In this document: piece after piece, positions 35,499 to 47,274 of the stretch
How the letters are laid out: every line of letters begins with the position of its first letter
Numbering within the stretch: the stretch's first letter is position 1
Source of the DNA: Nemophila menziesii
Taxonomy: Eukaryota; Streptophyta; Magnoliopsida; Boraginales; Hydrophyllaceae
Direction of reading: 5' to 3'
Assembly (NCBI GenBank): GCA_029959085.1
Contig: JARWIR010000091.1
Location: forward strand, 1,922,001-1,986,000
DNA: 64,000 nt
Made by a program: the position numbers and the translations under genes
Notes under the pieces: model-generated
What the model was told of the DNA's origin: nothing
Databases searched by the model: none
The model's input: only the letters and a program-made list of their open reading frames with translations

Positions 35499-36039
35499 AT
35501 TGTAGTATATAAATGTATGAGATTTTTATATCTCAATGATCAATAAATATATGATAATTTGATCTAACGGGTTTTAGAAACTCTTCTTCAATACCCAAAC
35601 ACCATAACATATGATATTTTTCTCCAAAAGAAGCCAAAATAGAATAAAACCTAATAAAATTAAATCAAAACAACAATCTTGATATTTATCCCTTAACTAC
35701 TCCTATATATGTCTATTTATAACCTTATATATAATTTATTATGCCGCAAACCCTACCAATTTCAAATAAATATTCCAACCCCCCATCTCTAATAATACGA
35801 TGGCAGAGCAAGCAATAACAACGATATTTGACGGCTTAGTTCATCGGAACCCTAGGTTCATGACTGATATCATGGCAACGATTTTAATGGAAAGCTTTGT
35901 AGGTGCAACGTGTTCCTAGAGTACATCAGAGATCCATGGGTGCATTAATGGTTCATGGTGGCTCCAATGTTAATGGTTCGAGCTTCATGGCGGTGTTAAT
36001 GGTTTGAGCTTCACGACATAGTTATTGGCTGCTTCACCC
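35499..36039. other. Target DNA left of the copia element, with a 39-codon ORF
   Basis: ATG at 35800 opens 39 codons (MAEQAITTIFDGLVHRNPRF...) to a TAG at 35917-35919. A TATA-like tctatttataa lies about 95 nt upstream (about 35708). It could be a first exon or chance; I recognise no family. Downstream, ttcatggcggtgttaatggt-type phrases repeat loosely. The stretch continues at 42394 beyond the copia insertion. Confidence 0.3.
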
Positions 36040-36970
36040 TGTTATTAGAAATAACCACCAGTTGTACAAAAGAAAATGGTTTCCGAAAAACGACTGAAAA
36101 GAAAAAAAGTTTTGAAGTAATCTAACTATTACAATAAAACTGAAATGCGATTACAAAAATCGAATAACAATACACGGAAATGCGATTACAAAATCGAATT
36201 AAAAATTACACGGAAATAGTTACGAAAACAAACTTACACGGTAAAGAAAAACGAGCCTAATCCTTGGTATTTAAAAAGATATTCCGGCGGAACCCGGTAT
36301 CCCTAACGGAACTGAAAAAACTAACTACTGGCTTAGTATTTTAGAGAGTGAGAGAAGAGGCTGAGTTTTCTTTTCTTCCTTTGTAATTCGTAGCTGTAGA
36401 GAGTGGAGTGGGAGCTCTATATATAGGGGTGAGGAGAGGAAGACCCAAGCCTTCAGAAACGTCCCCATTAAGTCCCATGATTCTCTCCCGGATTTGACTT
36501 GATTGGGTTGACGTTTTTGATTGCCTTGTAACCCCCACGTTTCAATATCCTGATATTCTGTAACAGCTTTGTTGACCTTTGATATTCCCACGTGTTTGAC
36601 TTGGTGGAATATTATTTTCTTTTGACGCGTGCGAGATTGGTGGAGTCTTGTCTCCACGTTTAAGTGGAGTAGACTACTATAAGAGCTGGTACAAAATCCA
36701 TTTCATTTTTCATTTTTTTACTCCCCAAACTCCCCAAACTCCCCAACGACCCCACGACCCACGCCGGTGCCGGGCCGGGCGGGTGGGTGGGTGGTGGTGG
36801 TGGTGCGCGTGTGGGCTAACCCATTGTTTTGCTATGTGCATGGTTATTGGCTATTTGGACATTGTTAATATTACACCTTATAAAAGAAGGCAAAAAGCCT
36901 TTTCTCCTCCCGATGTGGGAGAAGTTAAAGTGTCCAAAATACTCTCTTATGACTTTCAAGTTTTCCAACA
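36040..36970 (-). repeat. Copia 3' LTR
   Basis: 931 bp. In plus orientation it runs TGTTATTAGAAATAACCA to TTTTCCAACA. The plus-strand left end (the LTR 3' terminus) forms a short hairpin, ttatt-aga-aataa. TATA box on the minus strand at 36425-36418. Confidence 0.9.
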
Positions 36971-37502
36971 ATCCCCAACACACTTGAATGTCAACAAAAG
37001 GTTTGGAGAGAAGGTTCCAAAAAGAAGAATGGGTGAATTGTACTTAAGTGTCAATATCTTGCGATTTGAATCGACACGTAGTGAAGTGAGGCAACCACCG
37101 AATTCCGTTTAAGTGAACTTACTCTTAAACTTTAACGGTTATCGATCGAGACCCTCACAGCAGATACTCTACCCGATTCAAGGTTATGGTTCCCTCTAAC
37201 ATCACCTTTTGGTTCATCAAGTCCTTCTCTAAGGACCGCCCTTTAAGGGCTATGAACTTGGTGGATTTATTCATTTCAGAGTGGTGTAAGGACGTCTCCT
37301 CAACACTCTACCATGAATATTTGGGTTTCAAAGTTACCCTTGAATTCATCAAGTCCTTCTCAAAAGGACCACCATAAAGGCTATGAATTCAAATGTGAGT
37401 TTCAACACTCGGTACGCCTTTTTCATCAAGTCCTTCTCAAAAGGACCACCACAAGTGGCTATGAATAAGACGATTTGGTTTTGAGCCTTAGGGGTGGGGA
37501 AA

Positions 37503-38611
37503 TCACATTGACTCATTAGTCACATGTTCCCACTTAATGGGTTTTAGACCCATCCCCCTCGACGTCTCCAGGACTAGTCTCCTGGTCAAGCCTTTGGTGA
37601 ACGGATCAGCTAGATTCTCCTCTGATCGTACAAATTCCAAGGCTATCACACCATTCTTCAGTAATTGTCTTACTGACCCATGTCTGATACGAATATGTCT
37701 CTTCTTCCCATTATAGGCGCTATTATGAGCGACTCCAATGGCTGCTTGTGAATCACAGTGGATACATACAGGTGTGGCACTTCCTTCCCAAAGTGGCACA
37801 TCCGATAAGAGACTTCTCAACCACTCAGCTTCTTGCCCAGCTAACTCTAGTGCTATGAACTCAGACTCCATGGTGGAGCGTGCTATACAAGTCTGTTTGG
37901 AAGACTTCCACGATACAACACCTCCCCCTAAGGAGAACACATAACCACTGGTGGAGTTTACTTCGTCATTGTCAAAGATCCAGTTTGCATCACAAAAACC
38001 CTCAAGGACTGTAGGGAATTTGTTATAGTGCAAGCCTAGATCGATGGTACCCCTCAAGTATTTCAATAGACGGCGAAGTGCAACCCAGTGGTCACTACTC
38101 GGGTTATGAGTATAGCGGCTAAGTCTACTCACGGCATAGGCAATATCGGGTCGAGTATGGTTCATTAAGAACATTACACTTCCTATGATTTTAGCATATT
38201 CATTTTGGGATACAGCATCCCAACATGTTTGGATAAATTAATGCTAGAATCATAAGGAGTATTTACAGGCGTTACCTCAAAGGAATTGAACTTCTTCAGC
38301 ATCCTTTCTACGTAATGAGACTGATTCAGGGTAATACCATTACTGCTTCTAATGATTTTTACCCCAAGTATTACATCAGCTTCTCCCATATCTTTCAGGT
38401 CAAATCTGGAAGACAAGAAGCGTTTAGTCTCATTTATAATATGAATAGTAGTACCGAAGATGAGCATGTCATCTACATAAAGGCAGATGATAACACACTC
38501 TGAATTTGTTACCTTGGAGTAAACACATGAGTCAGAAGTGTTAGCTATAAACCCATATGAAATGAGAGTACTATCTAGTTTTTCATACCATTTTTTCGGT
38601 TCCTGTTTCAA
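37503..38611 (-). pseudogene. Copia pol, RT C-terminal part and RNase H (frameshifted)
   Basis: Two overlapping frames continue the polyprotein. 38611-38183 carries LKQEPKKWYEK, the catalytic LYVDDMLIFG and the LSKHVG region. 38174-37503 carries [18 protein letters not shown], RNase H with [29 protein letters not shown] and HCDSQAAIG, and the end LADPFTKGL. One-base losses near 38620 and 38230 explain both shifts. With these two repairs the pol would be of normal copia size. Confidence 0.88.
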
Positions 38612-41589
38612 ACCATCAAGGATTTTTTCAACTTACACACTTTGTCCCCTTGACCAGGGACCACACACCCTTCAGGTTGAGCCATGTAGATCTCTTCATC
38701 TAGATCTCCGTTCAAGAACGCGGTTTTGACATCCATTTGATGTATTACAAGTTCGTGAATGACGGCTAAAGCAATAAGGGTTCTTATCGTGGCAATTTTG
38801 GTCACTGGGGAATAGGTGTCAAAGTAATCTTGTCCTTTCTTTTGGGTGAAGCCCTTAACAACAAGTCTGGCCTTGAATTTTTCTATTGAGCCATCGGGTC
38901 TCAACTTTTTCTTAAAAATCCATTTGCTACTAATCGCTTTGCTACCCCTAGGTAAGTCGGTTAATTCCCATGTATGGTTACTTTTAATTGACTCAAGTTC
39001 ACTATTAATAGCTTCTTTCCAAAAACTAGCATCTATAGATTTTAAAGCATCATCATAAGTTTTTGGGTCATCCTCCATGAGGAAGCAATTGACTACATGT
39101 TCGTCTAATAGATCAATGTGAGCACCTTCTGTTATAAAGGCTGTTATAAAGTCAGGGCCGAAGCTAGACTCGATCCTGCGCCTCTTACTTCTCCTAGGTT
39201 CTTCCTCGGGAATACTACTAGGCTCCATAGAAGTGGAGGGGTTAGGAAAAACATCACAAAGAGGTACAAAATCATTAGTAGATAAGTTATCAACAGGTAA
39301 AGAAGCATTGACAGTATTTAAATCTTTCAAAGGGAAAATATGTTCAAAGAACTCAGCGTCTCTAGATTCACAAATAGAGTTATCTTCTAATGACAAGAAT
39401 ATGTATGCCGCACTATTCTGAGCGTACCCTATGAAAATTGAGTCAACGGTTTTGGGTCCAACGGTGACAGTTTTAAAATCAGGTAGTTTGACTTTGGCTA
39501 GGCACCCCCACACTTTTAAAAATTTCAGGTTTGGTGGAAAACCCTTCCACATCTCATAAGGGGTTTTTTCTAGGGATTTATGTGGTACCCTATTAAGTAC
39601 ATAACATGCTGACAAGACAGCTTCCCCCCACATGTTGTTTGGTAAACCTGAACTTATTAACATGGCATTCATAGTCTCTTTAAGGGACCTATTCTTTCTT
39701 TCTGCTATGCCGTTTTGTTGGGGTGTATAAGGGGCACTAAGTTCGTGGATAATCCCATTTGTTTCACAAAACTCTTTAAGGGAATTAGAACTATACTCGC
39801 CTCCTCTATCGGACCTAAGTCGTTTGATTTTACAGTCTAGTTGGTTTTCAACTTTGGCTTTATATTTTAAAAACGCATTTTCCGCCTCATCTTTAGTTTT
39901 AAGAAGATACACTTTAGTAAACCTAGAGTAGTCATCTACGAAGGTTATGTAATAAAGTTTTCCACCTCTACTAGCGGAGTTTTTAAAATCAGCTAAGTCT
40001 GAATGAACTAATTCAAGTAGTTTAGTTTGTCTCGTCGTAACGGGTTTAAAAGGTTTTTTCGTAAGTTTGGACTCTACACATATTTGACATTTTTCAAAGT
40101 CATCCACGTTGTTAACGGGTATTAGTACAAGTTTTTTAAGCCTTTTAATAGACGCAACATTTAAATGGCCTAGTCTACCATGCCACGTTTGAACGGACTC
40201 AACAATATAAGCGGAATTAGATGCATTCTCATTAAGGGTTACAGTGTTTAAAACAAACAAGCCATTATTAAGGTACCCTTTCCCCACGAATTCATCATTT
40301 TTAGTGATAATGACTTTTCCCCCCTCGAAGACAATTTTGAGACTAACTTTGTTAAGGAGAGCCCCGGAAACTAAGTTCCTACGGAGAGAGGGGACGAAGC
40401 GAACATCATTTAGTTCAAGAGTCTTACCAGAGGTGAGTTTAAGGGGAACCTGGCCTTTCCCGAGAACAGTAGCAGTGGAAGAGTCACCCAAGTACACACA
40501 CTCACCATCAGTTTCCTTTTCGAATTTCTTGAACAAGGCTTCGTTTGCGCAGAAATGGCGAGAAGCTCCAGTGTCAAGGATCCACTCGCTCTTATTCTCT
40601 ACCAAGTTTACCTCAACCATTACCGCGGCGATTATTTCTTCGGTCTCAGTCAGATTAGCGGAAGCTTTGGGACCCTGGGCAGCTCTAAGGGTACATTCGA
40701 AGGCCCTATGTCCTTCCTTACCACAACAATAACATGCCCCTTTAGGTTTTTGAATCTTACCAGAGGTTTTGAATCCTCCACCTTGTTTGTTGGAGTTTCC
40801 GCGATTCTTGTTTCCCCCAGACTTAGATTTGTTGGACCCTTGTTGCTTTCCCTTCCCTTTGAACCTGTCTTTGTTACCTTGGCCAGAAACTTCGACTAGA
40901 TTAGCTTTGGAGGAATGAGAAGGGAATGATATTGACTTATCCTTGAGTCGATTCGCTTCTTCGACTTGGATGTGGCTGATGAGCTCTTGGAGGGTCATTT
41001 CTTTCTTTTTGTGCTTGAGGTGGTTGCGGTATTCACTCCAAGATGGGGGAAATTTCTCAAGCAAAATGTTGGCTTGAAGAATTTCACACATCTTCATGCC
41101 TTCGGCGATAACCTCCGCGCATAGGTTCTCGTACACATGGAGTTGTTCAGTCATGGGTTTCTGATCCGTAAGTCTAAAGTTATACCAATTCCCAGTCACG
41201 TACTTTTTCTTACCCAAATCATCAAGCCCATACTTCTTCTCAAGAGTTTCCCATATGACCTTTGCCGATTTCTCTTTGGCAAGGAGGTCAAAAATGGGAT
41301 TAGTAACGTTGTTCAACATCCAGCCCCGAGCCATGGTGTTGGCTCTTTTGAACCTAGATTCGAGGGCAGCATGCCTTGCTAGCTCTTGTTCAGTATGGGC
41401 TCCAATTTCCAAAAATGGAGGAGCCTCGACTATAGCAAAGTCGAGTTCATACTGTTCAAGGCATATCATTATTTTTTGCGCCCAACGCTTATAGTTAGAA
41501 CCATTAAGGGGTTCCAACTTATTTGCGTCGAGAAGAGGCTTAGTGTTCAAAGAAGAACCAACCGCCGAAATAGGAGGAGCCATTTTCAA
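38608..41589 (-). CDS. Copia gag-pol: gag, protease, integrase, RT N-terminus
   Basis: An open 993-residue frame. Gag has a UBN2-type domain (LEPLNGSNYKRW at about 27; WETLEKKYGL at about 131) and a zinc knuckle C286-X2-C289-X4-H294-X4-C299 that binds RNA. Protease active site DTGAS at D339. The GAG-pre-integrase block (TWHGRLGHLN, CQICVESK) is at about 465-510. The integrase core has D531, D594 and E630, the last two 35 residues apart. RT starts near 890 (KARLVVKGFTQKKG, QMDVKTAFLNGDL) and is cut by a frameshift right after KKSL. The ATG at 41589 lies only 39 nt from the LTR. Confidence 0.92.
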   Translation of the reverse strand: MKMAPPISAVGSSLNTKPLLDANKLEPLNGSNYKRWAQKIMICLEQYELDFAIVEAPPFLEIGAHTEQELARHAALESRFKRANTMARGWMLNNVTNPIFDLLAKEKSAKVIWETLEKKYGLDDLGKKKYVTGNWYNFRLTDQKPMTEQLHVYENLCAEVIAEGMKMCEILQANILLEKFPPSWSEYRNHLKHKKKEMTLQELISHIQVEEANRLKDKSISFPSHSSKANLVEVSGQGNKDRFKGKGKQQGSNKSKSGGNKNRGNSNKQGGGFKTSGKIQKPKGACYCCGKEGHRAFECTLRAAQGPKASANLTETEEIIAAVMVEVNLVENKSEWILDTGASRHFCANEALFKKFEKETDGECVYLGDSSTATVLGKGQVPLKLTSGKTLELNDVRFVPSLRRNLVSGALLNKVSLKIVFEGGKVIITKNDEFVGKGYLNNGLFVLNTVTLNENASNSAYIVESVQTWHGRLGHLNVASIKRLKKLVLIPVNNVDDFEKCQICVESKLTKKPFKPVTTRQTKLLELVHSDLADFKNSASRGGKLYYITFVDDYSRFTKVYLLKTKDEAENAFLKYKAKVENQLDCKIKRLRSDRGGEYSSNSLKEFCETNGIIHELSAPYTPQQNGIAERKNRSLKETMNAMLISSGLPNNMWGEAVLSACYVLNRVPHKSLEKTPYEMWKGFPPNLKFLKVWGCLAKVKLPDFKTVTVGPKTVDSIFIGYAQNSAAYIFLSLEDNSICESRDAEFFEHIFPLKDLNTVNASLPVDNLSTNDFVPLCDVFPNPSTSMEPSSIPEEEPRRSKRRRIESSFGPDFITAFITEGAHIDLLDEHVVNCFLMEDDPKTYDDALKSIDASFWKEAINSELESIKSNHTWELTDLPRGSKAISSKWIFKKKLRPDGSIEKFKARLVVKGFTQKKGQDYFDTYSPVTKIATIRTLIALAVIHELVIHQMDVKTAFLNGDLDEEIYMAQPEGCVVPGQGDKVCKLKKSLMV

Positions 41590-41628
41590 AAATAACCGGT
41601 GGAAAAGAAAATGAATACCTTTTTAAAT

Positions 41629-42393
41629 TGTTATTAGAAATAACCATCAGTTGTGCAAAAGAAAATGGTTTCCGAAAAACGACTGAAAAGAAAAAAAGTT
41701 TTGAAGTAATCTAACTATTACGATAAAACTGAAATGCGATTACAAAAATCGAATAACAATACACGGAAATGCGATTACAAAATCGAATTAAAAATTACAC
41801 GGAAATAGTTACGAAAACAAACTTACACGGAAAAGAAAAACGAGCCTAATCCTCGGTCTTTAAAAAGATATTCCGGCGGAACCCGGTATCCCTAACGGAA
41901 CTGAAAAAACTAACTACTGGCTTAGTCAGAGTTTTCTTTTTTTCCTTTGTAATTCGTAGCTGTAGAGAGTGGAGTGGGAGCTCTATATATAGGGGTGAGG
42001 AGAGGAAGACCCAAGCCTTCAGAAACGTCCCCATTAAGTCCCATGATTCTCTCCCGGATTTGATTGCCTTGTAACCCCCACGTTTCAATATCCGTCTCCA
42101 CGTTTAAGTGGAGTAGACTACTATAAGAGCTGGTACAAAATCCATTTCATTTTTCATTTTTTGACTCCCCAAACTCCCCAACGACCCACGCCGGTGCCGG
42201 GCCGGGCGGGTGGGCTAACTCATTGCTTTGCTATGTGCATGGTTATTGGCTTGCTATGTGCATGGTTATTGGCTATTTGGACATTGTTAATATTACACCT
42301 TATAAAAGAAAGCGAAAAGCCTTTTCTCCTACCGATGTGGGAGAAGTTAAAGTGTCCAAAATACTCTCTTATGACTTTCTAAGTTTTCCAACA
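41629..42393 (-). repeat. Copia 5' LTR
   Basis: 765 bp. It matches 36040-36970 closely but lacks several blocks, the largest about 100 bp between tcaatatcc and gtctccacg. It also has a short duplication of ttgctatgtgcatggttattggc near 42230-42272. Confidence 0.9.
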
Positions 42394-42954
42394 CACCCTA
42401 AATGCAGTCAAGATCCATGGGCTACAAAAGATTTCCAAAAAATCCATGGCCGCTGCGAACCTGCTAAGTCTCACCCATGGCTGCAAGGCTTTTTCTGTTG
42501 AGATCTATTAAAAGCTTGAATCTACAAAACTTTTTGAGTTGAGATTCATGTCCATGGCTGCAAAGTTGGATTTGATATTGCAATTAAAAAATTGAAAAAA
42601 CGCGTTGGGGGAGAAAAAACGACGTCAGTGTCGTTATCATGCCATGTCATCATCAATTGTTTGATTAATTTTTATTTAAAATAAATCGAACTTGGTCTTT
42701 TTAATTAGTAACGCGTGATATTTATTTTTAGGTTTTGAAATTTTTTTTCCATGTAATTTAAGTGTAAATATAATATTTTAATTTTTGTGTATTAATAAAA
42801 AATTAGTATGTATTTTTTTAAAATTTTGTTCAATTACTTGATGTTTTTTAACATACTTAGATAATTTCTAAGCATACTCACAAAATTTTGGAGCTTACTC
42901 AGAGAATTTACCGTTCATATAAGGGTAAATTGAGAATATATAAGTAGACGGATT
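42394..42954. other. Target DNA right of the copia element
   Basis: Repeated words catggctgcaa and atccatggc occur at 42410-42560, then AT-rich DNA. No gene seen. Confidence 0.35.
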
Positions 42955-44097
42955 TTGTAATCCCTCTAACTCCTGTCAGGGTAACTAAGAAGGAAACATC
43001 AACAATACCAAGGGACTAGGGTAAGGGAACCTTGTGCAGAGATCGGTGGTGAAAATATAAACCCAATTGACTATCTAGTTAAGCAAGCCCGCTATGATCA
43101 CTACCACACACTAGACGATTAAGTGTTGTTTTCTATAAAATTGATACCCTCGCCAGGGTGACGACCGAACTACTAGGAACAGTCCTAATGTGATCAAGAT
43201 TAGGGCTGGGATAAGGCCAACACAAAATACAATTATAAAGTAAAATATCAAATCAATTAAACATAATCCCGAATATAATAAAATAGTAAAATAAAATTCA
43301 TAGATTAAACATATTACAAACCCAAACTACAGAAAAATTAGTTCATAGTGCTAAGAAAAATAAAACTAAAGAGTAAATACCTTACAAAAATGTTTTAGAC
43401 AAGTATCTAAGAGAAATTACCCTAATGGTAGAGTGGAAGGATGGAAAAGAAGAGTGTGTGACTCTCCAGCTTCTTGTCTTTATCTACAAGTCAACTTGCT
43501 TCCTTTCGAGATCTCTAAGTGTAATTATGATTAGGGAATGAGAAAGGACGTATTTGTAAAGGTAAATAACCATATATATATAGGTGTAGGAACAAAATCT
43601 AGGTCATGGATGAGTCTAATCCAACTCAAACTCGTTTTCCTTAATAAGTGGTCTGGTCGGCCGATAAAGCTTGTAAAATTCCCAACTACTTCGTTGTAGC
43701 TCCAAATAAATTGAAACCAGTTGACACGCGACATCAATTTAAATAACTTTCTTGATTTAAAATGACTCCTTAAAATTCTTTAATTCTTGTATGTAGAATT
43801 GAAAACTCTACACGTTCTAAATTGGGCCAACAAATTTTGGCAGCTTTTGCACTTTCTAAAACAGCTTCTTCTGCCTTTTTAACTCTTGATTTCATCTTGA
43901 ATCTTCTTTCCTCAACTCCTTAATATTGTTTTGGCATCTAATATAATCATTGTACCTAAGAGCTTCCCATTTAACGCACAAATTACACCAAAAATGCCTA
44001 AAAAGTAACAAACCTCCAAAACAAGGCAATACTTGAGAAACTAACAGTAAAAAGCGAAGTCCATGTGCAACTTTTGACCTATTTTCTGGGAACATCA
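42955..44097 (-). repeat. Diverged Athila-like LTR, minus strand
   Basis: On the minus strand it begins tgatgttcccag (44097) and runs through the block order of the family LTRs: a TATA-rich stretch (atatatatatgg near 43570), tatgaactaatttt-tgggttt, aattgatt, the cgtctagtgt and aactagatagtcaat blocks. It is cut or ends near 42955. It differs clearly from the Athila-1 to -3 LTRs, so it is a related older family. Confidence 0.55.
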
Positions 44098-44199
44098 CTT
44101 AAACCTCTTAATATCCTAGTATATTTTAGTAGTTTTTATGTTTTTTAGACACAATTTACTTATGATTAACTTATGGAGCAATAGAGTGGTAAGGAGATC

Positions 44200-44973
44200 A
44201 AGGAAAACAATACCATAAACCGTTGGATCTTCATCCCTTAAACTCCTAAGTTATGTCTTTATTTTATTTTTATTTTTATTTTAGGCATGAGCTAAACTCT
44301 ATATTAGTTTAGGATGTCTAATTTTTCAACCCTATTGACAACTATTTGATTATTTATAATTATTGGGATCTTTTAGGTTGAAATAAATTGTGTTAAATTT
44401 CTATTGATTATTATTTTGCTTTGTATTTGAATTTAATTATGTTGCTTGTAATCTAAATTACCTTAGCTTATGAATTAATCTCATAAGGGAATTCGATAGG
44501 TGAATCTAAATAATAATCGTATAAATTTACCTTAAGAATCGGAAGATCTAGATAGTTTATATAAATGATATGTGATTTTCTTTAGAAAACACCTTATAAA
44601 ATGTGTAGGTTTATCCAAAAGGAACTCCTAGATTTAGAAGGTAACCACTTAGTTACCCTGATTGTACTTAGGTGAAATTTAAAATCCTGGTTAATGTGAA
44701 ATTATTAATTTTCTCTTTAATTAATTATTACTGTTGTTGATTTGGTGAGTATAGACATTTCAAACTAGATTCTTTACTTAAGTTAAACCCTTTTAGTTTA
44801 GTTTACTTTATCTTGATTTCAGTTATTTCGTAATTTAGTCTTATTTAATAAATAAAATCATATATTTTATTGTATTTCTTTTAACATAACGAATATCCTC
44901 AACATTAGTTAAAATTATAACATCAACATTTCAATCCCTGTGCTGATCAAACTTTACTTACCTTTCAATTACT
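44200..44973 (+). repeat. Athila-like LTR fragment, plus strand, part 1
   Basis: ggcatgagctaaactctatattag, caaccctattgacaac, aatttaaaatcctggttaat and caatccctgtgctgatcaaac correspond in order to the 3' half of the family LTRs. It is interrupted at 44973 by LINE-A and continues at 51510 (gtacacctgtagggagtaat). Confidence 0.5.
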
Positions 44974-45489
44974 AAATTTAATATTGAATATTTGTGTGGC
45001 AGTGGCAAATATTTGGAAAGATGCTCTCCCTTCTCTCTAAAACTTTCTCTCTCTAGAAAGGTTTTTTCAGCAAAAATGGAGTTTCCTCTTTCCCAATGCA
45101 AGAGATCTTGGTTCCCTAGCTAATCCTTATGCCTATTCACGCATGGTCTTGATCCTCTCCCACCTTAATGATTGTTCTCCCCTTGGTTATCCCATTTTTA
45201 ATAGATTAATCCTCTAACTTACTTTATTCACCTTTCATTTCTATTTTTTTTGTTCTGTCTATCCTCTTGTTCATCCCTAGTTTAGCCGTATTAGTGTATC
45301 TCTAGCTTTAATCCCTAGTTTATTGGTTCTATAAATCCTATCTAGTGGTCTCGAAAAGGAACAAAGCTTTTTAACCTTATTGGAAACCCAAGTTTATAAC
45401 CTTACTTACTTTACTCTCCCCTCTACTCTCATTTCATCTTCTCCTCTCACTTCTAACCTCTCAGCTACCCCATCTCTCTCTCTGCAACA

Positions 45490-47274
45490 ATGGCGGATTT
45501 TCCTGTGAAAACCATGAAACTTACCCCAAAATTTCAAGACCACGAAGTATATAATCATCGAAACATGCTATTAGCTAAAATCCTCACACCCCAAGAAATC
45601 AATCCCTACACGGTGGAAATAGCTGCTAATCGCTCCTGGGGGCTCAGAAAACCGATGCATGTGCTCCCAGCAGAGTTTAATACCTTCCTTTTGGCATTCG
45701 AAACTAAGGAGGATATGCTCAATACTTGGCATTTCCGCCCTTGGTCAGTGAATGGTCATATGCTAATCCTCCATGCATGGCATCCTGAGATGTCGCTAGC
45801 AGAAGCTGATTTTTCAATGGCTACCCTCTGGATCCAGCTGCTTGATCTCCCTCCGGCTTTTGTTACACCGGATAACGCTGTTAATATAAGCAAAAATCTC
45901 GACTGTACCCTTCTTGCTTACGATATAGAAGACTCCATAGAAACTAAAAAACAGTTGAGGATTCGAGTCCTATGGAAAGTGAAAAATCCCTTATTATTCA
46001 TTTTTAAGCTCGAAAGACCATCCCTACCAGATGCTACGATTCGTATGAGATATGAAAAGCTCAGTAAGTTCTGCCACTACTGTGGTATGCTCAATCATGT
46101 CACTAGTGACTGTGGTTTATTCAAGGAAGAAGCTAAGCGTGTGAGAGGCATGGTCAGACTCAGATTCGGAGATTGGCTTTCAGTAGATCCAGTTAAAGGG
46201 CGAGGTGCTAAGGTCCAAATCATGGATGATCTTGATGATCCATCTAAGTTGTTCACTGATAGCGGCGATTCAAGACAGAGCTGGTCGGCGGAATACACGA
46301 GTCAACCTCGTACGAACATTGGTCCAAGTGACAGAAGAGACAAAAACGACGCAGGGTCCTTTGACACTGGAAAAGGAAAAGCTATAACGGGCCAAAATAA
46401 GGACTGTCCCTCTGTACCTGAACAAGGTATCGTTATGGTGCCTAATCCCCTTACTTTGGAAAATATCGATATTACCCCTACTGCTAAGTTAGAAGATAAG
46501 GCTGAGTCAGCAAGACTCATCTCTACTCGTGGGTCCATTAAAGGTAATCAGAGGCCCACGAAGGGTATTATTGGGCCAAAAGGTTATAAAGCATCAGGCT
46601 CCAAGCGCAAGAACTATAATGCAGATGAAGAATGGACTCCATGGCCCAATAAGATTCAAGAAAATACCAGCCCAAATCCTTCGTTTGGCAAGAGATGGTC
46701 CATTCGCACTTGGTCAAAAGAAAACCCAACTAAAGGTAAGACCAGCTTCCAATGGGTTAACCCAAATCCTAAGAGCCCAAATGTGAGCGAGGGGGAAATC
46801 CCAAATAGTCCCACTATCTTTCATACCCCTAATCAGAACATCTCAAATGATAATCAAAAATCCCCATCTATCTCTCCCACTCTACCTTCTGGTATCCCAC
46901 CTCCGATTAATGAGAACCCAAATGAACCTAAATCCCCAATGGCTATCTCGCCTACAGCTACTGCTCAATCAACTATCCCTACTCCTACTATGCAAACTCC
47001 TAACCCTCATACGATAGAAGAGATGATTAAACCGGGAAGTGAACCTAAGTTGGTGGACATAGCTGTTGGTATGATTGGTCCTTCTAATTCGAAGATGAGT
47101 CAAAGCGCGAAGAAGAGAAAGATTACTCATGAAGAAATGGTAGGTTATAGTGAGGATAAAGATACGCTGGTTGAAGTTCCCCTCTTAGAGATTGCTGCGA
47201 ATATCCCTCCTCTTCAAATGATAGCTCCCGTGGACGTGGGTGGTTGCGAACCGCAACCCCCACAAGATAAATGA
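45490..47274 (+). CDS. LINE-A ORF1, RNA-binding protein
   Basis: An intact 594-residue ORF. Residues about 35-160 form a DUF4283-type domain (EFNTFLLAFETKEDML, FRPWSVNGHMLIL, LWIQLLDLPP). A zinc knuckle C195-X2-C198-X4-H203-X4-C208 (CHYCGMLNHVTSDC) follows. The rest is long, polar and Pro/Ser/Asn-rich, likely disordered. The product is expected to coat LINE RNA. The stop overlaps the ORF2 start by ATGA, suggesting coupled translation. The start is the first ATG after the leader, in a good plant context (caacaATGGCG). Confidence 0.9.
   Translation: MADFPVKTMKLTPKFQDHEVYNHRNMLLAKILTPQEINPYTVEIAANRSWGLRKPMHVLPAEFNTFLLAFETKEDMLNTWHFRPWSVNGHMLILHAWHPEMSLAEADFSMATLWIQLLDLPPAFVTPDNAVNISKNLDCTLLAYDIEDSIETKKQLRIRVLWKVKNPLLFIFKLERPSLPDATIRMRYEKLSKFCHYCGMLNHVTSDCGLFKEEAKRVRGMVRLRFGDWLSVDPVKGRGAKVQIMDDLDDPSKLFTDSGDSRQSWSAEYTSQPRTNIGPSDRRDKNDAGSFDTGKGKAITGQNKDCPSVPEQGIVMVPNPLTLENIDITPTAKLEDKAESARLISTRGSIKGNQRPTKGIIGPKGYKASGSKRKNYNADEEWTPWPNKIQENTSPNPSFGKRWSIRTWSKENPTKGKTSFQWVNPNPKSPNVSEGEIPNSPTIFHTPNQNISNDNQKSPSISPTLPSGIPPPINENPNEPKSPMAISPTATAQSTIPTPTMQTPNPHTIEEMIKPGSEPKLVDIAVGMIGPSNSKMSQSAKKRKITHEEMVGYSEDKDTLVEVPLLEIAANIPPLQMIAPVDVGGCEPQPPQDK

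Larger units (their letters stand above)
36040..42393 (-). mobile_element. Complete Ty1/copia element
   Basis: 6354 bp with two LTRs and a perfect 5-bp duplication caccc (36035-36039 and 42394-42398). Transcribed on the minus strand: 5' LTR 42393-41629, gag-pol 41589-37503, purine run next to 36971, 3' LTR 36970-36040. Two frameshifts disable pol. No clear initiator-Met primer site (TGGTATCAGAGC) follows the 5' LTR; only aggtattca is there. Confidence 0.93.

Noticed and set aside
39233..41595. Plus-strand ORFs across the copia polyprotein
   Set aside because: Antisense shadows of the minus-strand gag-pol frame.
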